64,000 nt of DNA from Hydractinia symbiolongicarpus. Lineage: Eukaryota > Cnidaria > Hydrozoa > Anthoathecata > Hydractiniidae. The stretch is from assembly GCF_029227915.1 (NCBI RefSeq), contig NC_079880.1, positions 19,528,501-19,592,500 of the forward strand. Reading direction: 5' to 3'. The translations under genes were made by a program, and so were the position numbers. Below the pieces are notes generated by a model. The model was not told where the DNA came from. It ran no database searches and was given only the letters and a program-made list of their open reading frames with translations. This document shows, piece after piece, positions 36,901 through 48,900 of this stretch (positions are counted from its first letter, which is position 1; each line of letters begins with the position of its first letter).

Positions 36901-39900
36901 CGTTTTTGTATGAAACTTGTTGAGTTGAACGATGGTGAAATTTTTGGGAGGTGTTTTACCTTCAAAAGCTTCTCGTTCGAAGTTGTGTTTCTCCACTAAA
37001 TTTTCCACTCTTTCATTGAAACAGCTGAAGAAACTTCTAATCTCTCTTGTGAGTTCGTCTTGCATAAGTTGAGAAGTGTGGCTCAAGTCTTTCACCTCTT
37101 TTGACTCCAACATTTCCAAATCTGAAAAAAAGGCAATACTCGTGAGCTTTGTACAATTAGTGGGTGTGAACAAGGAAGTACCAATGTTTTTGTGTATATA
37201 TGTAAGTCATGGTGCGTCTATGCAAGGACTAGGGTATAAGTTTAAATGTTTTGCTGTTGGGTTCTCACATGTAAGACTTAGTATTACAAACAAACTAGTC
37301 GGTAACCCGTAGAATAATTCACGGGGTCCACGCTATTTCTTGTACTCGTAGCATGACCTCTTTCTTGCGGACAAACAGGCAGAATGCGGCTATTATTGAA
37401 GAGATGCTGATATCTAGTGTGTTGTTAAAGTTAAAAGGGTGTGATAGGGAGTTATAGAAAGAAAGATGTACTTTTAGCCTCCAGAATTCTTTTGTTCTTT
37501 GGCAGTAAGTAGACGTGCTCGAACGCTAAACCTGCAATCGAGAAGACGAGTAACATTCCCAACAATGAAAGAACAGCTGAGAGATACATAGCACTCTTTG
37601 GATCCATTAAATTGAAGATTGGAGGTTCCTAGGATAAAAATATGAACTCGAATATAAATAGAAAAAAGAGTTTAGTGTTTTGGAGGACGAAATTGGACCC
37701 AAAATCGAAGAGAAATAAATACGATTTTCCGTTTACATATTTTTCACTTGCTTTGCATTGAAAATCGTATTAAATATAAATTTCGTGTCAAATTCATTGT
37801 TGTTTGTGAAGTAAAACAAACGAAAATTTTACATTTTTTACTGTGTTTCCATTTTGATTTTGCTTCGTTCGGTATCTAATTTTAGTTTATGTCTCGTTTT
37901 CAGTTCGTGCCTCTTTTTCATTTCTGAGATTGCCCCTTCGACAATTTGAATTAATAAAATATATTTTTTATGATGTTAGTCGGTAAATCTAGGGCTCTGT
38001 CACCATGGTTACACAAGTGTTTTTAACCTACCGGAACTTCACCTTTGATATCGGCCACGGCTAATTCGACTGTAAATTCATTCTCTTCTATCCATCTTTT
38101 AAATTCACTGCGCACAAAGGGATCAGATAATCGTTCTCCAAGTACCATACCGTAGTAGTAATCCTCTTGCTCCAATATGCTGTTCTTCTGCAAGACTTGC
38201 AGCTCTGTACGATATCCTACCACATACTGGTCAACTAAACACCCTTCAATGTCTCCCTTCTCGACGGCTGATAACATTTCGCCAAATGTGTTATAGGCTA
38301 AAAAAATAATGTCAAAAATATTTTTCCTGTCTTAGTGATTTATATGAAAACCACTGTGGGGGAGTTTAAGTAACATTTTATTTGTAGTCCATCTTGGATA
38401 CGGTAATAATTCTTACCTATCATGTCTGCTGCTTTGCTAACACCGTATTTAAACTCCTCCGTGTGGTTGATTGCACCCAGCTAAAGCAAGTATGCAAAAT
38501 TATTTGTTTAAATAAAGTTACCGTTTACACTAAAAAAGGCCAAGTCTTCAGCATAATTTCTTGTAAACTTTTTTGTTGGCTATAAAAAATAAACTCGAAA
38601 TAGCAGCAGAAAATATATCATACTTTTGCTCCGTATAAATTTTCAATATTCGTTAGCGATGCAATAGTGAGGGCGGTGGAAATAGCGCCTGTTATGATGG
38701 AAATGATGACAAGTCCGCCCATAATCCAAATTACAGCAAAGATACGCCCTGGAATTCCTCGTGGTGCTATATCACCATACCTAATTTAAAAAGCAAAGGT
38801 TCAGACGTTTACATAACTGTTTTACTGCGCCCGTTTCTGTGGACAAATTCTATATCTATATCTCTATATCATATTGTCGAAATAAAACTCACTCCGTCTA
38901 TATATCACTTCGATCTTTTTGTCATAAATTACATTGCGGTTGTAAAAAAAAAAAAACTTAGGTGGAGTGTGAATGCGGACTGTGAAAACTGATTGCGGCC
39001 CTTTTATTTTATTTAACGTCAGACAAAGTGGAACCTCATGTAAACACGAGGATGTCTGACTTCACTCTTACTGTCGTCTAGCGCTCGGCTTATGTACACC
39101 TTATTACTGCTTTTTAATAATTTGTGTTTCGTAATTTTCACCTACCCAACAGTTGTCATGGTGATATATGCCCACCACGCCCCTTGTGCTATTCCCTGTA
39201 GAAATGTTCTTGGAAACTCTTCCTCGTTCCAATAGGTGTCCTAAAAATTATTTTTAATAACTGTTATACCTCTTGACTCGTTTACCCAAATGTAGGTTAG
39301 ATATGATTTGTTACAGTGTATACAGCAAACCTTTAAGTTAGAGCTAAAAATCTCACCAGAATCCACATGATGACTCCTGCCAGGGTTAACAAAAGCACTG
39401 TTATACCAAGAACAGGCAGCACGCTTCCTATAGCGCCAAATATGGCTATGCCACCTTCTTCGCCTTTCCCAACAAGATATACCACCCCAGGAGCCTTGAC
39501 GAGTGGAAAGTAAAAGTTTCCCCTGAAAACAGAAGAGACGCGAGATACAGTTAAAATTAAGACCCGGTATTATGCAATACAACAAGCTTGCACAGCATTA
39601 TTATTCTTTTGTTGGCTTGTAGGATTTTGTGAAGCTATCCTGATAAAAAGGCGTTATGAACTTACTACGATGGCTTTAAAAGTCCGGCATTTTCGTTTGT
39701 TTTGAACAAACCACGCCTCTATACTGAGTTAGATATCATAATGCACCCATGTACTGAGTTGGACTTCAAACTTAAAAAAGACAGTATGACGTACCTGTAT
39801 GCCGAGGTGGATTTCAAACTAAAAATAGGTAGCACAATATCAAAGTCGCCTTTATCAATTTGATTTTTCACATCGAACAAATTTTTTCGTCGATTGTCAA

Positions 39901-42900
39901 CACTGCCCCATACGATTTCACTTTCTCCATGACCCTAAGTTGAAAACAAACATATGCTATAAGTGAGTAAATAACGAGAAGTTAAACTACCTTTTTGGAT
40001 TCCATCACCCCGTTCAATCTGACCACTCTCCAACACTGATGTACATGGATGATAACTTACTCTTAAGCACTTGCCACACACCTCCTTAAGCATTTTCTCC
40101 AGCACTGTGTAGAAGACTCCTTTAAAGATGGGTTTCGAATACTTGTCAAAGCCGTACACAAATTGCGTGTATGGTGGATAGTTGTACCAAACTAATTTTA
40201 TTTTCTTTGGACACTTGCATTGCTCTATGAATAAGAAGAAGAAAAATATGTTTCACTAATTTATCTAAGTTTGTAATTTGTTGGTTTTGTGTACAAAGAA
40301 TTCTCGTGCGCATTTTAATTTTACGCAAGACTGTTTTGGGCGTATTTTAATTTTACGCAAGACAGCGTTGGGAATATTTTAATTTGGAGCAAAATAAGCC
40401 ATATTTGCCAAATTTTAAAGTAAAAAACTCACGTTGCACGGATCAAAAGGGTGTCCACCCGATAAATGGTGTATGTGGTTTGGGCCTTTACATGGGTGGT
40501 TAAAAAGAGCGGTCAGGGATCTGGAAAATCTGTTTTGTCATTAAAATTCATGAAAAATTTGCTGGTTACTTTATAAAAAACACTACTAGTGAACTTTGTC
40601 TAACGGGCGGCAAATGGGTGGCAGTCGAATATGATTGACGTATTCTGTAGCAACATCGGCAAGAAAAACGGACTACTTCCTATCTCCTCCCTACCCGTCA
40701 TTAATGCTGTTTTAGTTCATTTACGAAACTAGTTGATCAATTAATAAATAAAGGTTTTTACCTATGATCTTTAGCTCCACCGTTTCTTTTTCAAATCCGT
40801 TCTTGTTTTTCGCTAAACAAACATACATCCCTTCGTCTGATAATTGCAAGTTTTTGAGCAGTATAAATCCATCGTCGGTCATATTCTTAAAAAACATGAA
40901 ATAGGATCAAATATACGCGATTAGTTAATTCTGCGCTGACCGTGAGTTTCTATGGCAACTTATTGTCGTGACGATCAATCATCAAAGAATAAATGGTACT
41001 CGCGGATGAGTAGGTTCAGTAGGTGAAAAAAAAAATATTTATACTTTACAATTTATTCTAAATTGTAAAGTATAAATATAGCTAGCACGTGGAAAAATAT
41101 ACGGATATTCGCCCGTCGCTATTGCTGCCACCATCTTTGGTTCACGCACCATATGTAGTTCACGTATCGAAAGTTGGGTAGTATAAAATGGACTAGTCAT
41201 TGACACGTGAAAAATCCACGGGTCGCCTGTCCTTAAAATATCACATTTCGTGTTTCCATAGCACGTTCTTTTTTCTTGGGGACAGACAGAAAAAATTCGG
41301 CTATTTCATAAAATAGAGATATCAAGGATTTTAATGAATAAAGCAAAATATATAGTATTTTTTAAGTAAGATTTTTTGGACTGGATAAGAATGTTAAAAA
41401 TTTACTTTCGCGGGAGTGAAATTTCGCCGGAATTCACCTAAACTGAAAAATCCCCGAAATTTAGTTCTGTTAACGTAATCATAGAAACAGGTTGTTCAAC
41501 CGTACGAAATCACACCCCCTGTACATAGTTCACGCCGAGCATTTAACACACCGATTTAAGTATGCTTGATCCACATTCACGTATGTTTGACCCACATTTA
41601 ACTATGCTTCACCCACATTCAAATGCTTCATCCACATTCAAATGTTTCACCCACATTCAGCCATGCTTGACCCTCATTCAACTATGCTTGAGCCACATTC
41701 AAATGGTTCACTCACATTTAATGCTTTAACTGCATACAAATGCTTGACCCTCATACAATTATGCTTGACCCCCATTTAACTATGTTTAACCCACTTTTAA
41801 CTATGCATGACCCACCTTGATCATGTCTCTGCGTAACGAAACAAGAACGCCATCTGATTTTCTCTCCACAGTCCATTGGACACCGGCTTTCGGAGAGGCT
41901 TCTGTTTGGCACTCTAAAGCCACACCGCCTCTTTCATCTGCGTAAATTTCACGTTGGCAGGTATCGTCTCCGTATTTCCCTAAGCATGTTATTCTTGGTG
42001 GACCTAGAAAGATAAATGTTCTGTTTTCATGTTCTTTATTTTTTTATTATTATTATTGACAGCATTGCTTCAATTGCTTTAAAGTCGCCAAAGTGAGCCG
42101 AAAGTGAATTTCCCTGATTTCGCGGATGGCTAGCTCAATTTTATTTCCGCCGTAAAATAAATTTGGGGAATAGCCAAACGAGTGTAACCTCGTGGTAACT
42201 AAGTTTTAGGGTTGGCAGCAATTAAAATATATAGAAACAGAAGAAGAGGATCGAAATTCTGGTTTTAAACATTTTTGTGGTTGCACAAAACAAAAATCAA
42301 GGGAATTTAAAATTCGGAAAAATCTCAAAGCCACAAAATCTTCGGCTTTCCGCGAAATGTTATGGTTTTAAAGTTCTTTATCTTGTCATCCCCACATTTA
42401 TATGATCTTTTTATTCGCATGTTGGTTCGTCCGTTCGAAAGAAATATTATTGCGTATTCTCTTGTTTAAAGTGGCCACAAAACGCCCCCCCCCCTGATTC
42501 TCAAAAAGTCGATAAATAACTAGTCACTAATCTACATTTTGTACTCTCTCTAACGAAGACTTACCGATTGGAAATTGAAGCGAATAAGAGACATTAAACC
42601 CTCTTCCATTTCTCGACACATCGCTGACAAACTCAATGAAGACGTTCGTCGCAAACGCTACTATGTTGATCGGTCCAGGTTGGCCACAATAACCAAATTC
42701 TTTTGTTGTTATCTGAAACAAGTGTTTATCAAGTTGTAGTCGCACTGCTATGAATATTTAGACGATTCGTATTCGAACGCTTTTAATAAAGCAATATTAT
42801 GATTTGGCAGGGCCGCTACAAGTCCTGAAAAGTTCGATGTTTTTTGAAGAAATTCTGAAAGGCCGTGTTTATCGCAGAGTTTTCCTTTTTATTTTCTGTT

Positions 42901-45900
42901 TTGAAGTGTTTCTTATTATTCTAATTTTTATTAGTATTTTTTATCGATACCAAGCTTCTTTTTTTTGAGGACATAATATCACACTTGATTTGTCTGCAAA
43001 CTCACCAGAGGTATTAACTATCCTAGATTATTCTCGGAATAGGCTTAAACTACTGAAATTTAGATCGGTTTGCGACAACGCAAAAAGTATTGAACAACTG
43101 CTGTACGACAGTCGTGTAATAGTTTTTAATAGAAACCGAACGTGTTTTTACATATTGTGAAAGTGTTTTTACATATTTATTCCCGTTTTAACAGTGTGAT
43201 TACAACTTGTGTTCCCAGCTTATTTCAAATTCATTATTTTTCTTACTAAATATCCCCGCGTATGAAAAAAAACTTTTTTGCTACGTTTCCGTCAAGTTTC
43301 TTTAAGTACGCTTTTGATGATGTGATGTTTTTGTATTCGACACATAAGATTGAAGAATTCAAGCAAAAATGTTCCTCTCGCCTTAAAATTACGCGAATGT
43401 AAAACGGCCTTTACACTAAGCAACTCAAGCGTATATGTTCCGCCCGCTTTAAAATTATCCAAAGACAAACAGCAACTCAGGGGATAAACAAATCATTTAA
43501 AAAAACAAGTCAGGCACTCACGTCTTCCCAATACTCTTGTCCCTTTCCCTGCCGGTAAACTTTGACGTAATCATACTGCGTGCATACTTTACTATCCTCT
43601 AAATCCATGTATTCTATGTTTATTCGGACTTGTCCGGTGCCATTGACTGACGTGAGTAGCCATCCGCAGCGTTTTCCGTTCATGTAATTGTCTCCATCAG
43701 AGAAACCACTCGTCTCAAAGACGTTGATTAACTTTCCATCATCGTCTGTCGGGGGTTTGTCCAGATCGGCAACTTCTGTTAGAGTTATGTTGGTCAAGCA
43801 GTCTTGATCTGAAAAATTAATTCCATGTATTGTTTGTGTTTTAACCCTATTCGGTCCGGGGGGGGGGGGGGGGGCGGATTCCGCCCCCCCCTGACGGTTT
43901 TTTTTTAATAACTCTTGATTGCTTTCTTATATGGCTATGATACTTACTGAGTTTCAACATTTATCTATTAGACACCTGCATGCTAAATTTTTAGGTCCCA
44001 TACCTTTCAGAGGCTTTGATATTGGCCATTACTCGAAACTACCCCTAAAATCTCTATGAGATTCTTACAATGGGAAAATATAATAACTTCTGTTAGGACT
44101 ATCCTTAGAACTTGAAACTTGCAACACAACTTTGTTTCATCAACAAGAATCATTTTGAATAATTTTGACACGTGACTAATCCGATTTCCCGATTTTGTCG
44201 GATTTTACCCGAAAATGGGAAAAAAACGGATTTTCGGGCAATTTTTTATCCGATCCATGTAAAAACCGGAAGATATGTTAAAAAAAATTTATTTAGCTTT
44301 CAGAAACTTCAAACAGAATGTAAAAATTCGCTCTACAACAAAAGTAATTATATTTTAAGCAGATAGTGGCATTTTTAACAATTTTCAAGCTTCTGATGAC
44401 GTCACAGAAAATGTGCTGACGCAAGCAAAAATTTATTGCCGCCATTTTGTTCCTTTTATGACGTACTATAAGTGTGCCAAGTTTGATTCAATTTGAACAA
44501 TCCTATGAAAAGTTATTGAGGAGTGGCGGAATCCGCCCCCCCCCGTCATAGTATGTTCGAAAAACCCTGGACCGAATAGGGTTAAACCCGGCATATACAT
44601 TTTTGCACCAGACATATACGTTTTTCTGCCGGACATATAATACCTTTTTGTACCTAACATACACCCTTTTTGAACCGGACTATAGAATACTTTTTGTACC
44701 GGACATTGTTTAGAATATGATAGTACATATTGGTGAAGCTTTGGAGATATTCGGGTTTATTTTACATCGCGATTATTCTTTATCTTTAAAATTTGTAAAC
44801 AAAAACAGTAATTACCTGTGTTTCGTAATGGGTCGTATTTGCCTTCGATGACCTAAAAATAAAAAACTCTAAAGCGATAGTTCAAAATGGTTGCATCGCA
44901 ACTTTATTTCGGACACTCTACAGAGTATTTTAATTATGTCATTTGATAGACAAAATTAGGGTAAATACTACGACGTACGACGCGGAGGGAGGGGGAATCT
45001 AAGGACCGGCGGACCTGTGTATTCTAGAACGACAGTCGAAGATGACGGGCGAATTTTCTAGTTTTCTAGTTAGGAATATTATAATGGTCATTTTTGTGTC
45101 CTGTTTATTTTTATGTTTCTTTTATGTAAAAAGTTTGGTTGTACAATAAATTGCAGAGCTTTTTTATATTGATGTAAAAAACCTTTTTTTTAATAGCAAA
45201 TTTTTGTTAAAATTGTTGCAGCTTCGCTGTTGAGTACTTGAGTCATTAAAATTCGAGTTAAATATTTGAGTTTTAGAATAATAAATAATTTGTCCCACTT
45301 CTCGCTACCCTGTTAGTTGTATAATTCTGTGGGGAAAGTATGGTTTCAAAGCTCGCTGTAGTGGCGTGGGCTGGTGGATGGGCCTACTACCTAAAAATAA
45401 CATCTGTCTTGAAGCATCCTGACTGTTGCATCCATGCGTCACAAGCGTGGTAAGAGTTTCAATCTCTTTACCACACAGTGTTACCCTGAATAAAAAACAG
45501 AATCTAGGGAGGAAAGTACTCGGACGGGCCAGTGTACCCATGCCCATGCCCACACCAACTAGATTAGATTCTAGCAGTGGACCTTGCTGGTCTTCTGGGC
45601 ATGACGCCGACCATAAATTAACCCACTGGTGCTGCGGCCTGCTATCATGCAATACAGGGACATCTAGATCTGCAGGTATTATTAACAAATAAATTTATCT
45701 TCTATAATATTAATTTGAACATAGAAAAACATGTTTTTGTTTGAAGACTAAAATGTGTTGAATGAAACCAATCCAACGTACCTGTAAGTGCACAACCAGT
45801 GAAATGATTACTATACTGTAACACATCATGGCATCAACTGTTGTTTAGAAGTCAATAAACAAAAATTATTTCCAGTTTATAAGTTGTTGTTAAAATCTTT

Positions 45901-48900
45901 TATTTCTTTTTTTAAATGACTTGACTTTTAAATTTGATATTAATTTTTTTCTAAAATTTGTATTTAATTATTTATATTAAAATTTAAGTATATATTTATA
46001 ATTGATATTTTTTTAACTATCAAGCTAATAAAATAATTTGAGTTTATATTCATTGAACGCAGTAAGTATGAAATTTAATGTTCGAACGGCATTCACGTAT
46101 GGTTTTGGTTACTTAGCGACCGCATGATGCTATTTTTATGTTTTCATGTTATGATGGTAGCTACTAAGAGAAGATTTAATAATTTTTTAAATCCTTGCTA
46201 TTTTGTGAATATTTTTTAAACTTTTTTTGTCCAGTATATGTATACTAAAAATGCATATTTTGCGAAGAAACGCATAAAAATTGAATTTGAAATTAAACAT
46301 CGAGTTATGTGTAAAATCTGAGCACATGACTGAAACGTTTGTAGCGATTGGTTAAAAATATGAGACAAAATTTAAGTGGATGTTTTCCGAATGGCGCATG
46401 CGTAAAGTGACCTGAGATTTTTTTGTGACAAACTCATCAGAGCATCTTTGAATTCTTCTTATTTGCTTATTTTGTATTCATTTTTTTATTTTTATATTAA
46501 AGTCTTTTTTATGTTTTAGAGCATAAATTATTGGGGAACAGGTACGAAATATCGACTATGAATTTGTATTTGCTTATTTATCTCTCAAAAGAATTGTGTT
46601 GTTAATGAATTTGCGTAAATATGGATACTGTGAAAATCAAAAATCTATTTTTTTGGGTCTTTAAATTCAGTAAAAAAATATTTCGAATCTGCATATTTTT
46701 CCCGCCACAAGAATCATACAGAACGACCTGCTTGACAGCTTACTAAATAAACTTTTTTTTTAGGAAAGAACCGATATCAACTTGAAATTCCTGAGTCAGC
46801 ACTTCGCTCTTCCCCTCCGAATGATTACCATTTAAAATCTCAAAAGAAAGGATTTAAGCGATATAGCTCTGATAAAATTGATGAGTTGAATGAACAATTA
46901 ACAGCCGCGGAGGAGAGTCGTGATGCTGCGTTGAAAGACACAATGCGGAACATCTTCAATCAATTCGATAAAGAGTAAGTTGAACTATGGTTATATTAAG
47001 CCTTCTACGCAGAGAAAAAATATAAATCGATTTTACAAGTACTAGTTCAATAAGGAAACTTATACAAAGTTTAAGAAATGTTCAAAATTGTCCCATAGAG
47101 AATATCACGTATATTCGCGAAATAAGTTTTTCATACTTATTTCTTAAAAGCGACCTTCGTTCCGCAGATATATAAATATCTCACTTTCTTTAATTTAGTT
47201 ACACTAAAGAAAACATTTCGTGTAACGTTTACATGGTAAAATTGAAACAAATTTATTCCGTCGCTATGTTTTCTCCAATGAGCGTCTAACATGGTGGAGA
47301 TTGCGCTTTTTTCAACAATTTAGAGTGAATAAGTTTTGTTTTTACGACTTGCGGCGTCAACTCCTTTTTCTTGTTCTTCAATTGCTTATTTTTGTTGTAG
47401 GTATTCGAAGTGGGAAACGGCTGTGCGATGTTTGGCCACTTTGGACTGCTTGATGTCGTTAGCTTGTTACAGGTTAGTTCGCTTTTGAGCGATGTTAAAG
47501 TGTCTTTATGTCATCTTGTATTTTCCGATTTCTGTTTTGTATTTAGCAACAATATTGACGGAGTTTCGTGCCGTCCGGAAATTATTGATCCTATTGATGA
47601 AGAGGGGAATGAAATACAGGTAATGATAGTAATTTGTCATGACTTCATGTAAAGGCGAACTTGGACGTTCCTCGCTGTTTCATTTTACGGAGATCGCGGA
47701 ACTGATGCAGAAATGGCACTTATAATAATTTTTTGGTCTAATGGTCATCCGTTTTAACCCCCTTTCGGGTTGCCAGCGATTTTCATATAAATTTGTTATA
47801 ACTGATCTATCGTCGTTGTAAAAGTGGGATTGATGTTAGGTGATATTTTCATAATTTATTGTTCTTTAATGGCTTCTGTAAGTAAAGTTAATCGAGTTAA
47901 CTAAACTTTTTTCGAGGTTATTAAAATTTAGTATCTCTCAAACAAAAGCTTAGACGCTGATCAAATCCCCAACTTAATTCCACCAATAAGCATAAACCAA
48001 TTTCTTAACAAACCCTAAATTAAAATCAAATCCAATGACATTAGAGAAGAAAGGACTTCGCGGCAATAATCACGTGAACAAAGAACAATAGGAGTAATCA
48101 ATCAAAAATCGTTGTCAGTGTAATTTTTCTCACCTTGACTATTTCGATTTTAAAATAGGAAACTCAAATGGGCATATTGATCAACAAGAGATACCTTTAA
48201 TAAAATCTTTTAGGCGAGTATCCATTAAGGGAAAACTAATCATCCAGCTAGAACCCATAGAAATAAATTGATGTGTAGAGCCAGTAATATAAGACAGAGA
48301 TATAAAGAGAGAAAGTCTCCATAACAACCCCTTTCGGAAGGTATACAACACTGACCAGATTAAACTGTGTTTTTGTTCCGAGTGAAGACTGTTTTGTATT
48401 TTTTTCTTTCAGCCATTTTTTGAACTATTGAATTGTCGTCATCCATGCATTAGTCAGAAGGCTTTGAATGGTGGCGATTTCATACCGAACGATATTGTGT
48501 TGGGAAAACAGGTACGAAATGACATTTTTTTTCACAGTCCCGAAGCTATAGGAAAAAACATTTAGGGAGGACAATAAAAATCAGCGTTTTCCCACCTCCG
48601 TGGAAACACGGAGACTTGGGTTTTGTTCAGAGAAAATCCGAAAATTGAGTTCCACTGGGGGAAAACCCGGAGAGTTGAGTTCAGTCATTGAAAACACGAA
48701 GAGTTGAGTTCCTCTCGGGGAAAACCCAAAGAGTCGAGTTCCATTTAGGGAAAGCTCACTGGAATTAGAGAGATTCTATTATAGAATTTCAATGACGGTC
48801 GAAAATACAGTTTAAAGAGGGTGATATTTGCCACACGCGACAGCTCAAGGGTGTTGTATTTGGGAGACATTTTGTTCTATGAGCCTGTTACCACATAGAA

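Noticed and set aside
38624-39240. A separate two-helix potassium channel gene
   Set aside because: Splice phases join the pore exons to binding-lobe exons on both sides, and the gene as a whole fits iGluR topology.
39990-40060. Longer version of channel exon 7 that reads through to a second donor
   Set aside because: The frame stays open, but the second donor gives phase 1 and produces a stop in exon 8. The GTAAGT donor at 40060 gives continuous phase.
45305-45688. 127-codon minus-strand protein
   Set aside because: Composition and the open frame on the other strand suggest a transposon fragment; no known domain.
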